Source of the DNA: Bacteriovoracaceae bacterium
GTDB taxonomy: Bacteria > Bdellovibrionota > Bacteriovoracia > Bacteriovoracales > Bacteriovoracaceae
Direction: 5' to 3'
Assembly (NCBI GenBank): GCA_016784965.1
Contig: JADHTQ010000033.1
Span: 1 to 48,668 of the forward strand
Length of the DNA stretch: 48,668 bases
Shown: positions 8,133-16,537 of the stretch, piece after piece
Position numbering within the stretch: position 1 is the first letter of the stretch
Layout of the letters: every line of letters begins with the position of its first letter
Notes under the pieces: model-generated
The model's input: only the letters and a program-made list of their open reading frames with translations
The model's database searches: none
Told to the model about the DNA's origin: nothing
Program-made: the position numbers and the translations under genes

Positions 8133-8201
8133 ACTGGGTCAGACACTACAATTATTTTATAAAGTATTTATTTCCTTTAAGTTCGATTAATTGGAGGGAT
8201 T

Positions 8202-11171
8202 GTGGCTGTTTCTAACAATTTAATAAAGAAAATTATCGAAGAAAATCGCGGTGGATTTTTAGTATTAGTCATTGCAATTACTGGTGCAATGAGTGGATTT
8301 TTACTTATATTTGCTGATCAACTTACGGGTGTACTTAAAATCACGAAAAAAAAGCAGTCCAGTTTTGTTGAAAGGGGATCTATTGCTCAAGTCTTAGCAT
8401 ATGGCCAATATTTAGTTGAAAATCATAAATGCGTCAACACTAGTACAGGCGTCATTATAGATGATCCAGATAGTGCAGATTGCAGTCTGAATGCTTCAAA
8501 TAAGTATAATCTTTTAAAGGTTATCTTGTTTGACAAAACAGTCAATGATCTTAGGGGACGATGGGGTGCTGATATCGAACGTGAAGATCAAATTATCATT
8601 ACAATACCTAAGGCTACTTTGAAAAACAGAAGCTTCGCACTAAGCCATCTCTACTATAATAATGTTGAGTTAAAAGGCCTAGATAGCATTCAAATTACAT
8701 ACAATAGTTACTACAACCCCCACAATGAAGATATGATTCAACTAAAAATTACGGCAACTCTTAAAAATAGCAATATAGTCGGCAATGAGTTTGCAAAAGG
8801 TCAAAGAACAATTATTTTATCACCTCGCTTTGTCAATACCATATCCCTGGCACTTAATCGAAACTTGGTAATAGGAAATAATACTGGCAATAATGGAGCG
8901 CTTGGTGAGGGCAGTGATGTAATGACCGAGTGTAAAGATAGCGGCAGAAGTGTTAACAACTTAAAGTTTACAAGTAACACAGCAAAACTCATATTTGATT
9001 CACCAGTTTTTGTTAATGGTGATGTACTCATTCCAAAAGAGGATGAAACCTCGAGTAATATTGTTACAAATATAAAGTTTAATGATGTTGTCAGTATCGG
9101 TGGTAAAATTAAAACATACAAGGGAGCTGAAGTTAGTGACCTTGCACCTGCTACAGATGGTTTGCTTGAACCACTAGCATCACACAATAACTTTCCCGGG
9201 CTACTTGGAGGTATTAAACTTGCAGAATTTGAACCATCACTTTGTACGATCTTTACAAAGCGATATTCAGGAGTAGTGCCTGCACCAGCTCCAGACATTG
9301 AAGCCTGTAAAGTAGAAAGTGCTGCTGAAAATGATCCTACAGCAATCAATGGTTCGCGTATAGTTATGAAAAAACTATCGCGAGACGTATCAAACACACT
9401 ATCAACACCTGCATCGGCTGATCCAAACGATAAACTATGTACTTGGCCTGATAACCCTGTATATAATGGTAGTCCTCCAAGCAAATGTAGTGATTCTAGA
9501 CCTGTCACATCTTTACCCACTTCAACCCAAATAATGGTTGGTCTTACAAAAGGTAATAAATATAAAGGAAATTCATGGTCCGATGGTAGCCTTAGCAAAA
9601 TAACCATGCAAGATGGGAGCACAGTTGACGCAAACCTTGAACCAGTAATGGGTGTGCAGCTAAAGTGGAAAAAGGTATCTATAGGTGATACACGTGATAG
9701 CCTTAATACAAATGGTGATGAAGTTATAAAGAACTTTCAACTAGCAGCAGGAACCAAATACACTATTGGGGATGTTACTGCTTCTGATATTGCTATAGCA
9801 GTTGAAACCAGGTTTGGGGTTAGTTCATCAGAGAGTCCAAAAGATTATTTTCATGATGACAGGATTTTAGAAGCTGACCCTAGTTATTCTGCAAATCCAG
9901 CTTTGGCTAGAAAATGTACAGGAACCCCTCCATATGGGCCAGGAGATTGCGAGCCACTTAGACCGTCTCTGTCGTTTAGCCTTAGTGATGGACCAACTGA
10001 TAGCCAGAAGAAGTTAAAAATAACAGTAAACAACAGGCATGACTACTACCCTTGGCTTGCAGATATCGAAGTAACTCTTAGGCCTTATAATAAAAAAACC
10101 AAAGGGGAGCTTCCTGTAAATCTTGCCGATGCAACCAAGTATGATCAAAATACTGGAGGGCCAAATGCTAATCCGGCTCAACGTACTTTTACTATTAAAA
10201 GCACGGGTCAATACGCAGCAGCTGGCAATCAAAACGATACAGATATTGGCTGGACTGGCCCTACTGGGGGACCAGATCTTGGTATAGGGGACCCACTTCC
10301 TGTACCGGCTAACTACTATCCTTCTAATCAGTGGAAGGCATTTACTACTACATCTAATAACTATGCTAACTATAGCCCTGATCCAGGGGCAGGCGAAGAC
10401 AAAAGTCTGGGAGATACAGCTGTTACTCCAACTAGTAACAATTGTGATGGAGTTACTACAGCACTACAAGCATCTCCTACTCCATCGGAGATTAACCCAG
10501 ATTTTTCACCAGGAGCATTTTATTCATGGAACTTTAGACCTTCTAGTATGAAATTTCAATACAAACCAAAAGATGGATCAGAAAGCTTATGGGAAAGTAT
10601 ATATTCAACCGGTACAGAAAGCGTGCTCAATTCCTTAGAGGTCAATGACTCAAATGAATCTATAGTGCACGTTTATAGTATCCTCGATAAGTGTGTCGTA
10701 AAGAGTTCAGCCAATCAAGTTATGGGCTTTATGACCTGTCGTAATTTAATAATTGAAAGTAGAAGCACTCCCTTAGAAATGATCGGATCATTTATCGTTG
10801 ATCAATTAACTATCTCTCCTAGTGTAACCAGCACAATTACCTGGAGAACGGTGTATCATCCAGGAGCTCTAGTTACACTCAAGCGAGTCAGAGCAATGGG
10901 AAATCCACTTGATGAGAATGATAATATTTCAAATTGTTATGTTCAAGCAAATAGTCCAACTTGGAATATAGTGAGTGCTGATCTTAAAAAGATGGATCGG
11001 TTTGAAAAATGTGCAGGTATGTTTTTGGCCAAGGATGCAGATCCTTTTAATTGGACCTCTTTTAATCCTCATGAAGGAATAACAGAGGCCGGCCAAATTA
11101 TAAATCAAAGAAAGGCCGATGGCCTAACAGAATCATATTCAAGCTACATAGTGAGTGAAACTTATGAATAA
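8202..11171 (+). CDS. Giant PilX/GspK-like minor pilin (989 aa)
   Basis: 989 aa, starting at a GTG with a strong GGAGGGA site. The N-terminus has a basic stretch, then RGGFLVLVIAITGAMSGFLLIF, a single hydrophobic helix at about 17-36. It resembles PilX/GspK-type prepilins, whose mature helix lacks the Glu5 of ordinary pilins. The rest is a large exported domain rich in Asn, Ser, Pro and Gly with scattered cysteines (for example at DSADC and HKC) and no domain I recognise. It is followed by two prepilin genes of the sizes expected for GspI- and GspJ-like subunits, so a tip-complex role is inferred. GspK is normally about 300 aa, so the size is unusual. Confidence 0.55.
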   Translation: MAVSNNLIKKIIEENRGGFLVLVIAITGAMSGFLLIFADQLTGVLKITKKKQSSFVERGSIAQVLAYGQYLVENHKCVNTSTGVIIDDPDSADCSLNASNKYNLLKVILFDKTVNDLRGRWGADIEREDQIIITIPKATLKNRSFALSHLYYNNVELKGLDSIQITYNSYYNPHNEDMIQLKITATLKNSNIVGNEFAKGQRTIILSPRFVNTISLALNRNLVIGNNTGNNGALGEGSDVMTECKDSGRSVNNLKFTSNTAKLIFDSPVFVNGDVLIPKEDETSSNIVTNIKFNDVVSIGGKIKTYKGAEVSDLAPATDGLLEPLASHNNFPGLLGGIKLAEFEPSLCTIFTKRYSGVVPAPAPDIEACKVESAAENDPTAINGSRIVMKKLSRDVSNTLSTPASADPNDKLCTWPDNPVYNGSPPSKCSDSRPVTSLPTSTQIMVGLTKGNKYKGNSWSDGSLSKITMQDGSTVDANLEPVMGVQLKWKKVSIGDTRDSLNTNGDEVIKNFQLAAGTKYTIGDVTASDIAIAVETRFGVSSSESPKDYFHDDRILEADPSYSANPALARKCTGTPPYGPGDCEPLRPSLSFSLSDGPTDSQKKLKITVNNRHDYYPWLADIEVTLRPYNKKTKGELPVNLADATKYDQNTGGPNANPAQRTFTIKSTGQYAAAGNQNDTDIGWTGPTGGPDLGIGDPLPVPANYYPSNQWKAFTTTSNNYANYSPDPGAGEDKSLGDTAVTPTSNNCDGVTTALQASPTPSEINPDFSPGAFYSWNFRPSSMKFQYKPKDGSESLWESIYSTGTESVLNSLEVNDSNESIVHVYSILDKCVVKSSANQVMGFMTCRNLIIESRSTPLEMIGSFIVDQLTISPSVTSTITWRTVYHPGALVTLKRVRAMGNPLDENDNISNCYVQANSPTWNIVSADLKKMDRFEKCAGMFLAKDADPFNWTSFNPHEGITEAGQIINQRKADGLTESYSSYIVSETYE

Positions 11172-11604
11172 AACAAAAAAAAATGATTCAGGAATGTCCC
11201 TCATTGAAGTTATGGTCGGCTTCGCTGTTTTGGGAATAATTATTACCATTGTTACTTCTGGTCTTGGTACATGGTTTGGGACACTCAACAAGGTTAAAAC
11301 TACAGAGCAAGGCAATGAAATGGTAACCTCCATTATGGAGAGCCTTGTTCATAACTCACGTTACTATCAAGCAAATTTTGCAGGACCTGATAGCCTGCCC
11401 GAATTTGATCCCAATAATCTACCGATGGCATGGAGTAAAACTGGAATAAATGTGCCAGTAGAACAGTGTCCTAAGTGTGATGGACGATATGGTATTAGGA
11501 TGTGGGCATTAGAAGATTATCGTGGACTCTATATGATGGAAATCACAATGACACACCCTACGATTAAGGGGAACAAAGTATATTCACGAATAGTTGGGTT
11601 TTAA
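11164..11604 (+). CDS. Type IV prepilin-like protein (small minor pilin)
   Basis: 146 aa from the ATG at 11164; a GTG at 11155 would add three codons. A short basic leader ends in SG, then MSLIEVMVGFAVLGIIITIV, a class III prepilin signal with Gly-1 and Glu+5; the +1 residue is Met in place of Phe. The globular part has a CPKC pair. The start overlaps the end of the 989-aa gene by 8 bp. Its size and position between a GspK/PilX-like and a GspJ/PilW-like gene suggest a GspI/PilV-like role. A prepilin peptidase must act from elsewhere in the genome. Confidence 0.75.
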   Translation: MNKTKKNDSGMSLIEVMVGFAVLGIIITIVTSGLGTWFGTLNKVKTTEQGNEMVTSIMESLVHNSRYYQANFAGPDSLPEFDPNNLPMAWSKTGINVPVEQCPKCDGRYGIRMWALEDYRGLYMMEITMTHPTIKGNKVYSRIVGF

Positions 11605-11606
11605 AT

Positions 11607-12581
11607 ATGAAAAAGCAAAAACACATTAATGAAAAAGGGTTTTCACTTGTTGAAACGATGATAGCTGTTACTGTTTCTGCAGCTTTAATTTTTGCTGTCC
11701 TACTATGGTGGCAAAATTTTCAAAAAGGTAAAGGTGCTCTCGAGGCAACAGCAGAGCAATACTCAGTCGACTCCACAGTCAAAAGGTTTCTTTTTGATGA
11801 CCTAGGACATTCTGCTACCTCATTTTATCTTTTTACAGATCTCACTGCCCAGACTGATGGCGATGATTGTGCTGGTATTGATAATTTGTGGCAATTAGCA
11901 AGCGGTATTGCAGACTGTTCATTGGAATTTGAATTAAACCCTTCCAATGAATTGTGGCTTTTAAGAGAGAGAAGTAATTCAAAGGCAATGATTTTTTCTC
12001 CGAAAATGGCCTACAAAACAAACCCCGACCTAACTTATAGTCCTACTGATTTTAAAAATTATATCACTAGTCAAGGAAGCTGGTATCCAGGTTCACTTGT
12101 AAAACTAGAAAGCACTACCAGGCCAAGAGATACAAATGGGAATATGTTAAATTATTCCATTTTAGTAAAACAAGTTGATGATAATTCAAATCCACTGCAG
12201 TTGTATACGAATGCTGATGAGGGATTTAATAAACTTCTTCCTCCTAATTATAGTACTCATTGTGACAAAGGTAGTTACTCAAATGCAGGCATTGATCTAT
12301 TTCTACGTTGTCCTCCCTCAACCGGATCAGTATCATTAATTCGCTTGATTCCTGTTTCTCTTATAAGGTACAGAGTGGAAAATTCCACAGAATATGAAGG
12401 GTTATTTGACTTATATAGGGCCAAAGTGATGGTAAATAAAGACTCAGGAGCAACAAGTATTATTGAAAATAGAATTGCTACTAAAGTAAAAAAGTTAATA
12501 TTTTTTAGAACAAGTATAACAAGCCCAATGATTTCATTTCAATTTGAAATGGCTTTGTGGCGAAACTTAAAAAAGCTCTAA
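11607..12581 (+). CDS. Type IV prepilin-like protein (GspJ/PilW-like)
   Basis: 324 aa. The leader ends in EKG, then FSLVETMIAVTVSAALIF, a canonical prepilin cleavage site with Phe+1 and Glu+5. The ectodomain has cysteines at DDC, DCS, THC and RCP that may form disulfides. It starts 2 bp after the preceding stop, so it is cotranscribed. Length and position fit the J/W class of minor pilins that cap a pseudopilus. There is no ATPase, platform protein or secretin gene nearby, so these subunits would have to use assembly machinery encoded elsewhere. Confidence 0.75.
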   Translation: MKKQKHINEKGFSLVETMIAVTVSAALIFAVLLWWQNFQKGKGALEATAEQYSVDSTVKRFLFDDLGHSATSFYLFTDLTAQTDGDDCAGIDNLWQLASGIADCSLEFELNPSNELWLLRERSNSKAMIFSPKMAYKTNPDLTYSPTDFKNYITSQGSWYPGSLVKLESTTRPRDTNGNMLNYSILVKQVDDNSNPLQLYTNADEGFNKLLPPNYSTHCDKGSYSNAGIDLFLRCPPSTGSVSLIRLIPVSLIRYRVENSTEYEGLFDLYRAKVMVNKDSGATSIIENRIATKVKKLIFFRTSITSPMISFQFEMALWRNLKKL

Positions 12582-12596
12582 CAGAAGGAGTGAGGT

Positions 12597-14297
12597 ATGA
12601 AGAAATATCTTTTTTTCGACATATTGATTTTTTTATTTTCATTACACACGTTTGAATTATTTGCCACCACGGTTAATGTCTACCCTCAGTCAGCATCATC
12701 TGGTCTAAGTGGAGCATCAACGGCACCTGTTTCAGAGGCTAAACCTAGTGGGGAGAATGCCTTATTTTTTAAAGGCACCTGTTATGGTACAAATAACCGT
12801 AGTACAAATAATCCAATTAGCCCTAGCTCAACAATTACTGCAACGGTTAAAGTTGGAGGAGTTGTAAAGTTACGATTTTCATTTAAGGGCAAACTTGCAT
12901 CTCGTACTCCTCCGGTAACAAACTTTGAGGATGATGCACAAGCCTCACAAGATAGGTCTATGAACTATTCTGAGAGGGTAAGTAACCTATTGTATACTCA
13001 CGTGAAGATGTTTTGTGAAATGGGACCAAGCGGGAGCGACAACCAAAAACTATGTAATAAAGAGTTAAGTGATGAAGGGGCGACTAATGCCCTAAATGCC
13101 GCCAAAGGATTCATTAATGCTAATCTCACCACAGGATCATTTCCTGCTTCACCAGCAGGAGGTACTGCCAAATCAGCAGAAGTTGGAAAATTTAAAGGTA
13201 AAACAGCACAATTTATTACAGAGTTATTGAGCAATACTGAAGCTGGTAAATTATCTATGGCAAGTACGTACAACACACAGGTCGCTGCAGTGAGTGGGCT
13301 TGCTCGAGGATACTGTTTGTTAAATCCAGATCAAAGTGATGAGGCAAAAGGGGGATTAACTGATACCCAAAAAACTTGTCTCAAACAAACAACATGTAGT
13401 GCAATATGTGCACTAAAAGAAAATGCTAGTATATATGGTAATTGTAAAACAGAATGTTTAACTGACCTTAATCCTGCCAGCACCCCTGACCTCGCCTGTA
13501 AAGCAGGCTTAGGTACTTCTAGTCTATCTTCAACGGGTGTTGCTTGTCAGGATAGAAGTCTAGTATATGAAGGTATTAATTGGGGTGCAGGTGGTAATGT
13601 TGAAGTTACATATGAGCAAACAAACACTGGCCGTCCAACTAGAGTTAATTTTTATGCTTGGGATGGACCGATTACTGTAAAACCATCATGGAGTTGGGGG
13701 CAAAATGGTTCTTTAAATCTCGAGGCTACATTTCCGGGACAGGATGGGTACTGTGGAGGATATCACTCACCTCTGATGGTATTTTTTAATAAAAAATATC
13801 CTAAATTTAGTAATGTTGTTAACTTTTTACGAAAAGATATTGATGGTGTTAAAACCTTTTGGCCAGAAAAAAACCATCATGGATATTTTTTAGCTCTGCT
13901 TAAAAAAGGTAAAGAAAAACAAGGAATTTGGGAGTCCAGTCAAGTATTTGGTCAAAATGGATACTACCTTGATGGCTTTCGTGCCCTTTCTGCTATAGAC
14001 TCAAACTTTGATGGGAAAATCACAAAAGCTGACGATGAGTTTAAACGACTGGTATTATGGAAAGATAAAAACTCTGATGGGCGTTCACAAAAAGGGGAAC
14101 TGTTTACACTCAAAGAGATGGGAATTTATCGCTTTGATATTCATGACAGAGATACGAGCTTCACAATGCACTTTGGTAGAAGAGCTAATGCTAGGGGTAG
14201 AGCTAACTTTTATTATGTAGATCCAAAAGATAAGTCACATCGGAAAAAAACCGGAGAGCTTATCGATATCTTTTTTCATGAATACCTACCTGAATAG
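12597..14297 (+). CDS. Secreted EF-hand protein of the pilin-like operon
   Basis: 566 aa with a signal peptide (MKKYLFFDILIFLF, cleavage near FA-TTV) and a strong AAGGAG site. The central part has a cysteine-rich cluster (CLKQTTCSAICALKE and following). The C-terminus carries two consecutive EF-hand loops: DSNFDGKITKAD at 468-479 and DKNSDGRSQKGE at 490-501, followed by a LKEMGI segment as in calcium-binding repeats of secreted bacterial proteins. Last gene of the operon, 15 bp after the prepilin gene. PilY1 also binds calcium and works with minor pilins, but I see no PilY1 beta-propeller signature, so that link is only an analogy. Confidence 0.65.
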   Translation: MKKYLFFDILIFLFSLHTFELFATTVNVYPQSASSGLSGASTAPVSEAKPSGENALFFKGTCYGTNNRSTNNPISPSSTITATVKVGGVVKLRFSFKGKLASRTPPVTNFEDDAQASQDRSMNYSERVSNLLYTHVKMFCEMGPSGSDNQKLCNKELSDEGATNALNAAKGFINANLTTGSFPASPAGGTAKSAEVGKFKGKTAQFITELLSNTEAGKLSMASTYNTQVAAVSGLARGYCLLNPDQSDEAKGGLTDTQKTCLKQTTCSAICALKENASIYGNCKTECLTDLNPASTPDLACKAGLGTSSLSSTGVACQDRSLVYEGINWGAGGNVEVTYEQTNTGRPTRVNFYAWDGPITVKPSWSWGQNGSLNLEATFPGQDGYCGGYHSPLMVFFNKKYPKFSNVVNFLRKDIDGVKTFWPEKNHHGYFLALLKKGKEKQGIWESSQVFGQNGYYLDGFRALSAIDSNFDGKITKADDEFKRLVLWKDKNSDGRSQKGELFTLKEMGIYRFDIHDRDTSFTMHFGRRANARGRANFYYVDPKDKSHRKKTGELIDIFFHEYLPE

Positions 14298-14318
14298 ATA
14301 GCAATTTTTTATGTTCAC

Positions 14319-14346
14319 TTTGCTCACCAAGGAATCGGTGAGCAAA
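14319..14346. terminator. Hairpin terminator between convergent genes
   Basis: TTTGCTCACC (14319-14328) and GGTGAGCAAA (14337-14346) form a perfect 10-bp stem with an 8-nt loop. A T7 run lies at about 14358-14364 on the plus strand, and an A-rich stretch on the other side serves the minus strand. It can act in both directions between the pilin-like operon and the cysteine-rich gene. Confidence 0.65.
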
Positions 14347-14369
14347 TTACATCATCATTTTTTTAAAAA

Positions 14370-14930
14370 CTAACGTTGCTGACGTCTACCCTTTCGATTA
14401 CTTCTTCTTTCCTCTATTTCACTTTTACAATCAGCGGAAAATTTATCTTGGTTTTCTCTTATACATTTCCTTCTTCCACCTCGCTCTTTTGAGGCATCCT
14501 TACAATACTTTTCAAAATCTTCTCGACATTTATTATCCTTACCGCCACCATGCTTCTTTTTTCTTTCTTCTATCTCACTTTTACAAGCATCTGAAAATTT
14601 ATCTTGATTTTCTCTTACACACTCCCTTCTTCCGCCTCGGCCTTTTAGAGAATCTTTACAATATTTATCAAAATCTTCTCGACATTTACTATCCTTTCTT
14701 CCTCCGTGTCTTTTTTTTCTCTCTTCAATCTTACTTTTGCAAGCGTCTGAAAACTTATCTTGGTTTTTACTTATACACTCCCTTCTTCCTCCCCGCTCTT
14801 TTAGAGAATCTTTACAATATTTTTCAAAATCACTTGCACATGGTCTGCTACTACTGGCCATAGCAAGTCCACTGTACAGTAAAGAAGAACCCAACAATAA
14901 CAGACTAATCATTATTATTTTAACATCCAC
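14370..14930 (-). CDS. Secreted cysteine-rich GLG1-like repeat protein
   Basis: 186 aa from a GTG at 14930, chosen because AAGGA sits 6 nt upstream; longer starts would run into the arsR-like gene. A signal peptide (ISLLLLGSSLLYSGLAMA, cleavage after AMA) is followed by three tandem 52-residue repeats, each with four cysteines and a basic, RGGRR-containing middle (CxxDFxKYCKDS, RRxCIxxNQDKF, xxCKSxIEER). The Cys spacing resembles the cysteine-rich GLG1 (Golgi apparatus protein 1) repeat found in scattered bacterial secreted proteins. The tail is very basic. Binding function is unknown; positive charge suggests interaction with acidic polymers or the envelope. Confidence 0.65.
   Translation of the reverse strand: MDVKIIMISLLLLGSSLLYSGLAMASSSRPCASDFEKYCKDSLKERGGRRECISKNQDKFSDACKSKIEERKKRHGGRKDSKCREDFDKYCKDSLKGRGGRRECVRENQDKFSDACKSEIEERKKKHGGGKDNKCREDFEKYCKDASKERGGRRKCIRENQDKFSADCKSEIEERRSNRKGRRQQR
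14373..14840 (-). repeat. Three tandem 156-bp coding repeats
   Basis: Units at about 14685-14840, 14529-14684 and 14373-14528 encode the 52-aa cysteine-rich modules. Recurrent blocks such as TTTACAATAT and CAAAATCTTCTCGACATTT recur with a period of about 156 bp. The high nucleotide identity suggests recent duplication. Confidence 0.7.
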
Positions 14931-14958
14931 AAAAATTCCTTTTTTAAAGTAATCGTTT

Positions 14959-15300
14959 CTATTTTTTAGATTCCGCCAATAGACATAATCCCAGTTCAAG
15001 CAAGGTTATGACACATGGATCTAGAATTCGGTAATGTATTTCGGTCCCATTTCTTTTACAAGCTAGAATATTACAATTAACAAGACGCTGAAGCTGGTTA
15101 GAGACTGCCTGGGGCTTCATATCCACTTCTTTTGCCAAATCGTTGACGCAAAGCTCTTGTTTTCTAGCAAGCGCATGGAGTAATCTAAGCCTTGTGTCAC
15201 TTGTTAATATCTTAAATAGCTTTGTTAGATCTGTTGCGACCTCTAATGAAATAAGTGGCCTACTGTGAATAGGTGCATTGTTTTTTTCACACGCTTTAAT
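14959..15300 (-). CDS. ArsR/SmtB-family metalloregulator, non-canonical start
   Basis: A clear ArsR winged-helix protein of about 113 aa: TDLTKLFKILTSDTRLRLLH, then ELCVNDLAKEVDMKPQAVSNQLQRL as the helix-turn-helix, then a wing with GTEIHYRILDPCV. Cysteines in KAC, ELCV, NC, AC, DPCV and GLC may bind metal. The frame is open up to a TAA at about 15370, but it has no ATG, GTG or TTG before the HTH. The best start is an ATT at 15300 with GGAG 6 nt upstream. It lies divergent from a Cu/Zn efflux permease with a palindrome between them, so it probably represses that gene in the absence of metal. Confidence 0.7.
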   Translation of the reverse strand: MKACEKNNAPIHSRPLISLEVATDLTKLFKILTSDTRLRLLHALARKQELCVNDLAKEVDMKPQAVSNQLQRLVNCNILACKRNGTEIHYRILDPCVITLLELGLCLLAESKK

Positions 15301-15335
15301 TAATTTCTCCGATTTTATTCTAAATTGTATTTGCT

Positions 15336-15357
15336 TATTACACTTTATAGTGTAATA
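15336..15357. promoter_or_regulatory. Palindromic operator between arsR-like gene and permease
   Basis: A perfect 9-bp inverted repeat TATTACACT-TTAT-AGTGTAATA. It overlaps a possible permease -10 (TATAGT, 15346-15351) and lies just upstream of the arsR-like gene. This is the geometry expected of an ArsR/SmtB operator that controls both genes. Binding by the nearby Fur-family protein is an alternative. Confidence 0.65.
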
Positions 15358-15401
15358 GTGTAAGATGTCAACTTAAAAAACTAGAAGCCAAAAGGATAGT
15401 T

Positions 15402-16472
15402 ATGGAATTTTTACACACAATTTGGAAGTACCTTTTAATCTCCTCTCCTTATATCCTCGCAGGAGTTTTCTTTGCCGGTATTTTACATAGCTTTATACCC
15501 ATGACTAAAGTGAAGAAAATATTGGGCAAACATAGTTTTTCATCAGTCATAAATGCCTCCATATTGGGTGTCCCTTTGCCACTATGTTCGTGTTCGGTTA
15601 TACCTACTGCCGTCACCCTTAAAAAAAGTGGCGCCACCAATGCAGCGACATCTTCTTTTTTAATCTCTACCCCAGAATCGGGAGTAGACTCGATAGCTGT
15701 AACTTATGCATTGATGGACCTTCCTATGACCATCATCAGACCAATAGCTGCATTTTTATCTGCCTTTTTAGCCGGAATTTTACAGCTATACTTCAATAAC
15801 GAAAACCAAATTGTGGCTGACAAGGAACCTGTAAAAAGTTGTTGTTCAAGCAAAAAGCCTGCTCAAGACGAAGCCCCAAAATCTTTTATACAAAAATTAA
15901 AAGGTGGGGCAGAGTATGCCTTTATCGATTTAATGGACGATATTGCCTTCTGGCTTGCACTTGGGGTGCTTGCTGGGGCCACTATTGATTACTTCGTTCC
16001 AGCACATGTTTTGGCCAATTTCAATGGGTGGTCTGGACGAATTGCAATCGTTTTAATTGGCATACCTATGTATATATGTGCAACTGCTAGCACACCAATA
16101 GCTGCATCGCTTGTAATGAAAGGAATGATGCCTGGAACGGCTCTCATATTTTTATTAGTAGGACCTGCTACTAATATTTCCAATCTCTTGGTAATGCAAA
16201 AATACATTGGTAAAAAAGGGGTGATAATAAATGTATTTGCCATAATTGGGGTCGCCCTTATACTGGCTGTTTTTGTCGATTTTCTGTATGTTAAATACGC
16301 CTGGAAATCAACCTTAAACTTACAAATGCACCATGAGGAAACAGGTGGTGTCTTGTTTCAATGGACACAGATAATTTCAGCTATAGCTATGGTAATTTTA
16401 TTAGTTAAAGGTATTTATAAAAAAGAAATAGTTCCAAAGTTCAAGGGTGAACCGGCAAATAGTTGTGGCTAA
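15402..16472 (+). CDS. SO_0444-family Cu/Zn efflux permease
   Basis: 356 aa with about eight to ten membrane helices in two halves, matching the permease family PF03773 (ArsP/DUF318-like). Diagnostic features are GVPLPLCSCSVIPTA near residues 55-70, a repeat-like IPMYICATASTPIAASL near 220-235, and a cytoplasmic linker with KSCCSSKK, typical of the SO_0444 heavy-metal efflux subgroup. It would move Cu or Zn out of the cytoplasm; the exact metal cannot be read from sequence. Flanked by an ArsR-type regulator with a shared palindrome upstream and a Fur-family regulator downstream, forming a metal-resistance module. Confidence 0.8.
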   Translation: MEFLHTIWKYLLISSPYILAGVFFAGILHSFIPMTKVKKILGKHSFSSVINASILGVPLPLCSCSVIPTAVTLKKSGATNAATSSFLISTPESGVDSIAVTYALMDLPMTIIRPIAAFLSAFLAGILQLYFNNENQIVADKEPVKSCCSSKKPAQDEAPKSFIQKLKGGAEYAFIDLMDDIAFWLALGVLAGATIDYFVPAHVLANFNGWSGRIAIVLIGIPMYICATASTPIAASLVMKGMMPGTALIFLLVGPATNISNLLVMQKYIGKKGVIINVFAIIGVALILAVFVDFLYVKYAWKSTLNLQMHHEETGGVLFQWTQIISAIAMVILLVKGIYKKEIVPKFKGEPANSCG

Positions 16473-16537
16473 CGCTGTGTTGAATATATTTGTGTTAAAT
16501 AACTTGGATTCAATTTTTAAAAACTAAAGGGATTCTC

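Larger units (their letters stand above)
7877..8201. other. Intergenic region before the pilin-like operon
   Basis: 325 bp without a gene. It holds the hairpin at 7882-7907, A/T homopolymer tracts, and a long-range inverted repeat at 8078-8132. A TATAAA (8158-8163) could be a -10, but no convincing -35 accompanies it. Confidence 0.45.

Noticed and set aside
8801-9622. 273-codon ORF antisense to the 989-aa pilin-like gene
   Set aside because: No ribosome site, no recognisable domain, and composition that mirrors the sense gene. The sense ORF has a strong start and a prepilin-like leader.
14370-14999. Longer TTG-initiated version of the Cys-rich protein starting at 14999
   Set aside because: It would overlap the 3' end of the arsR-like gene by 41 bp and would lose the signal-peptide start. 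The GTG at 14930 has a clear AAGGA site.
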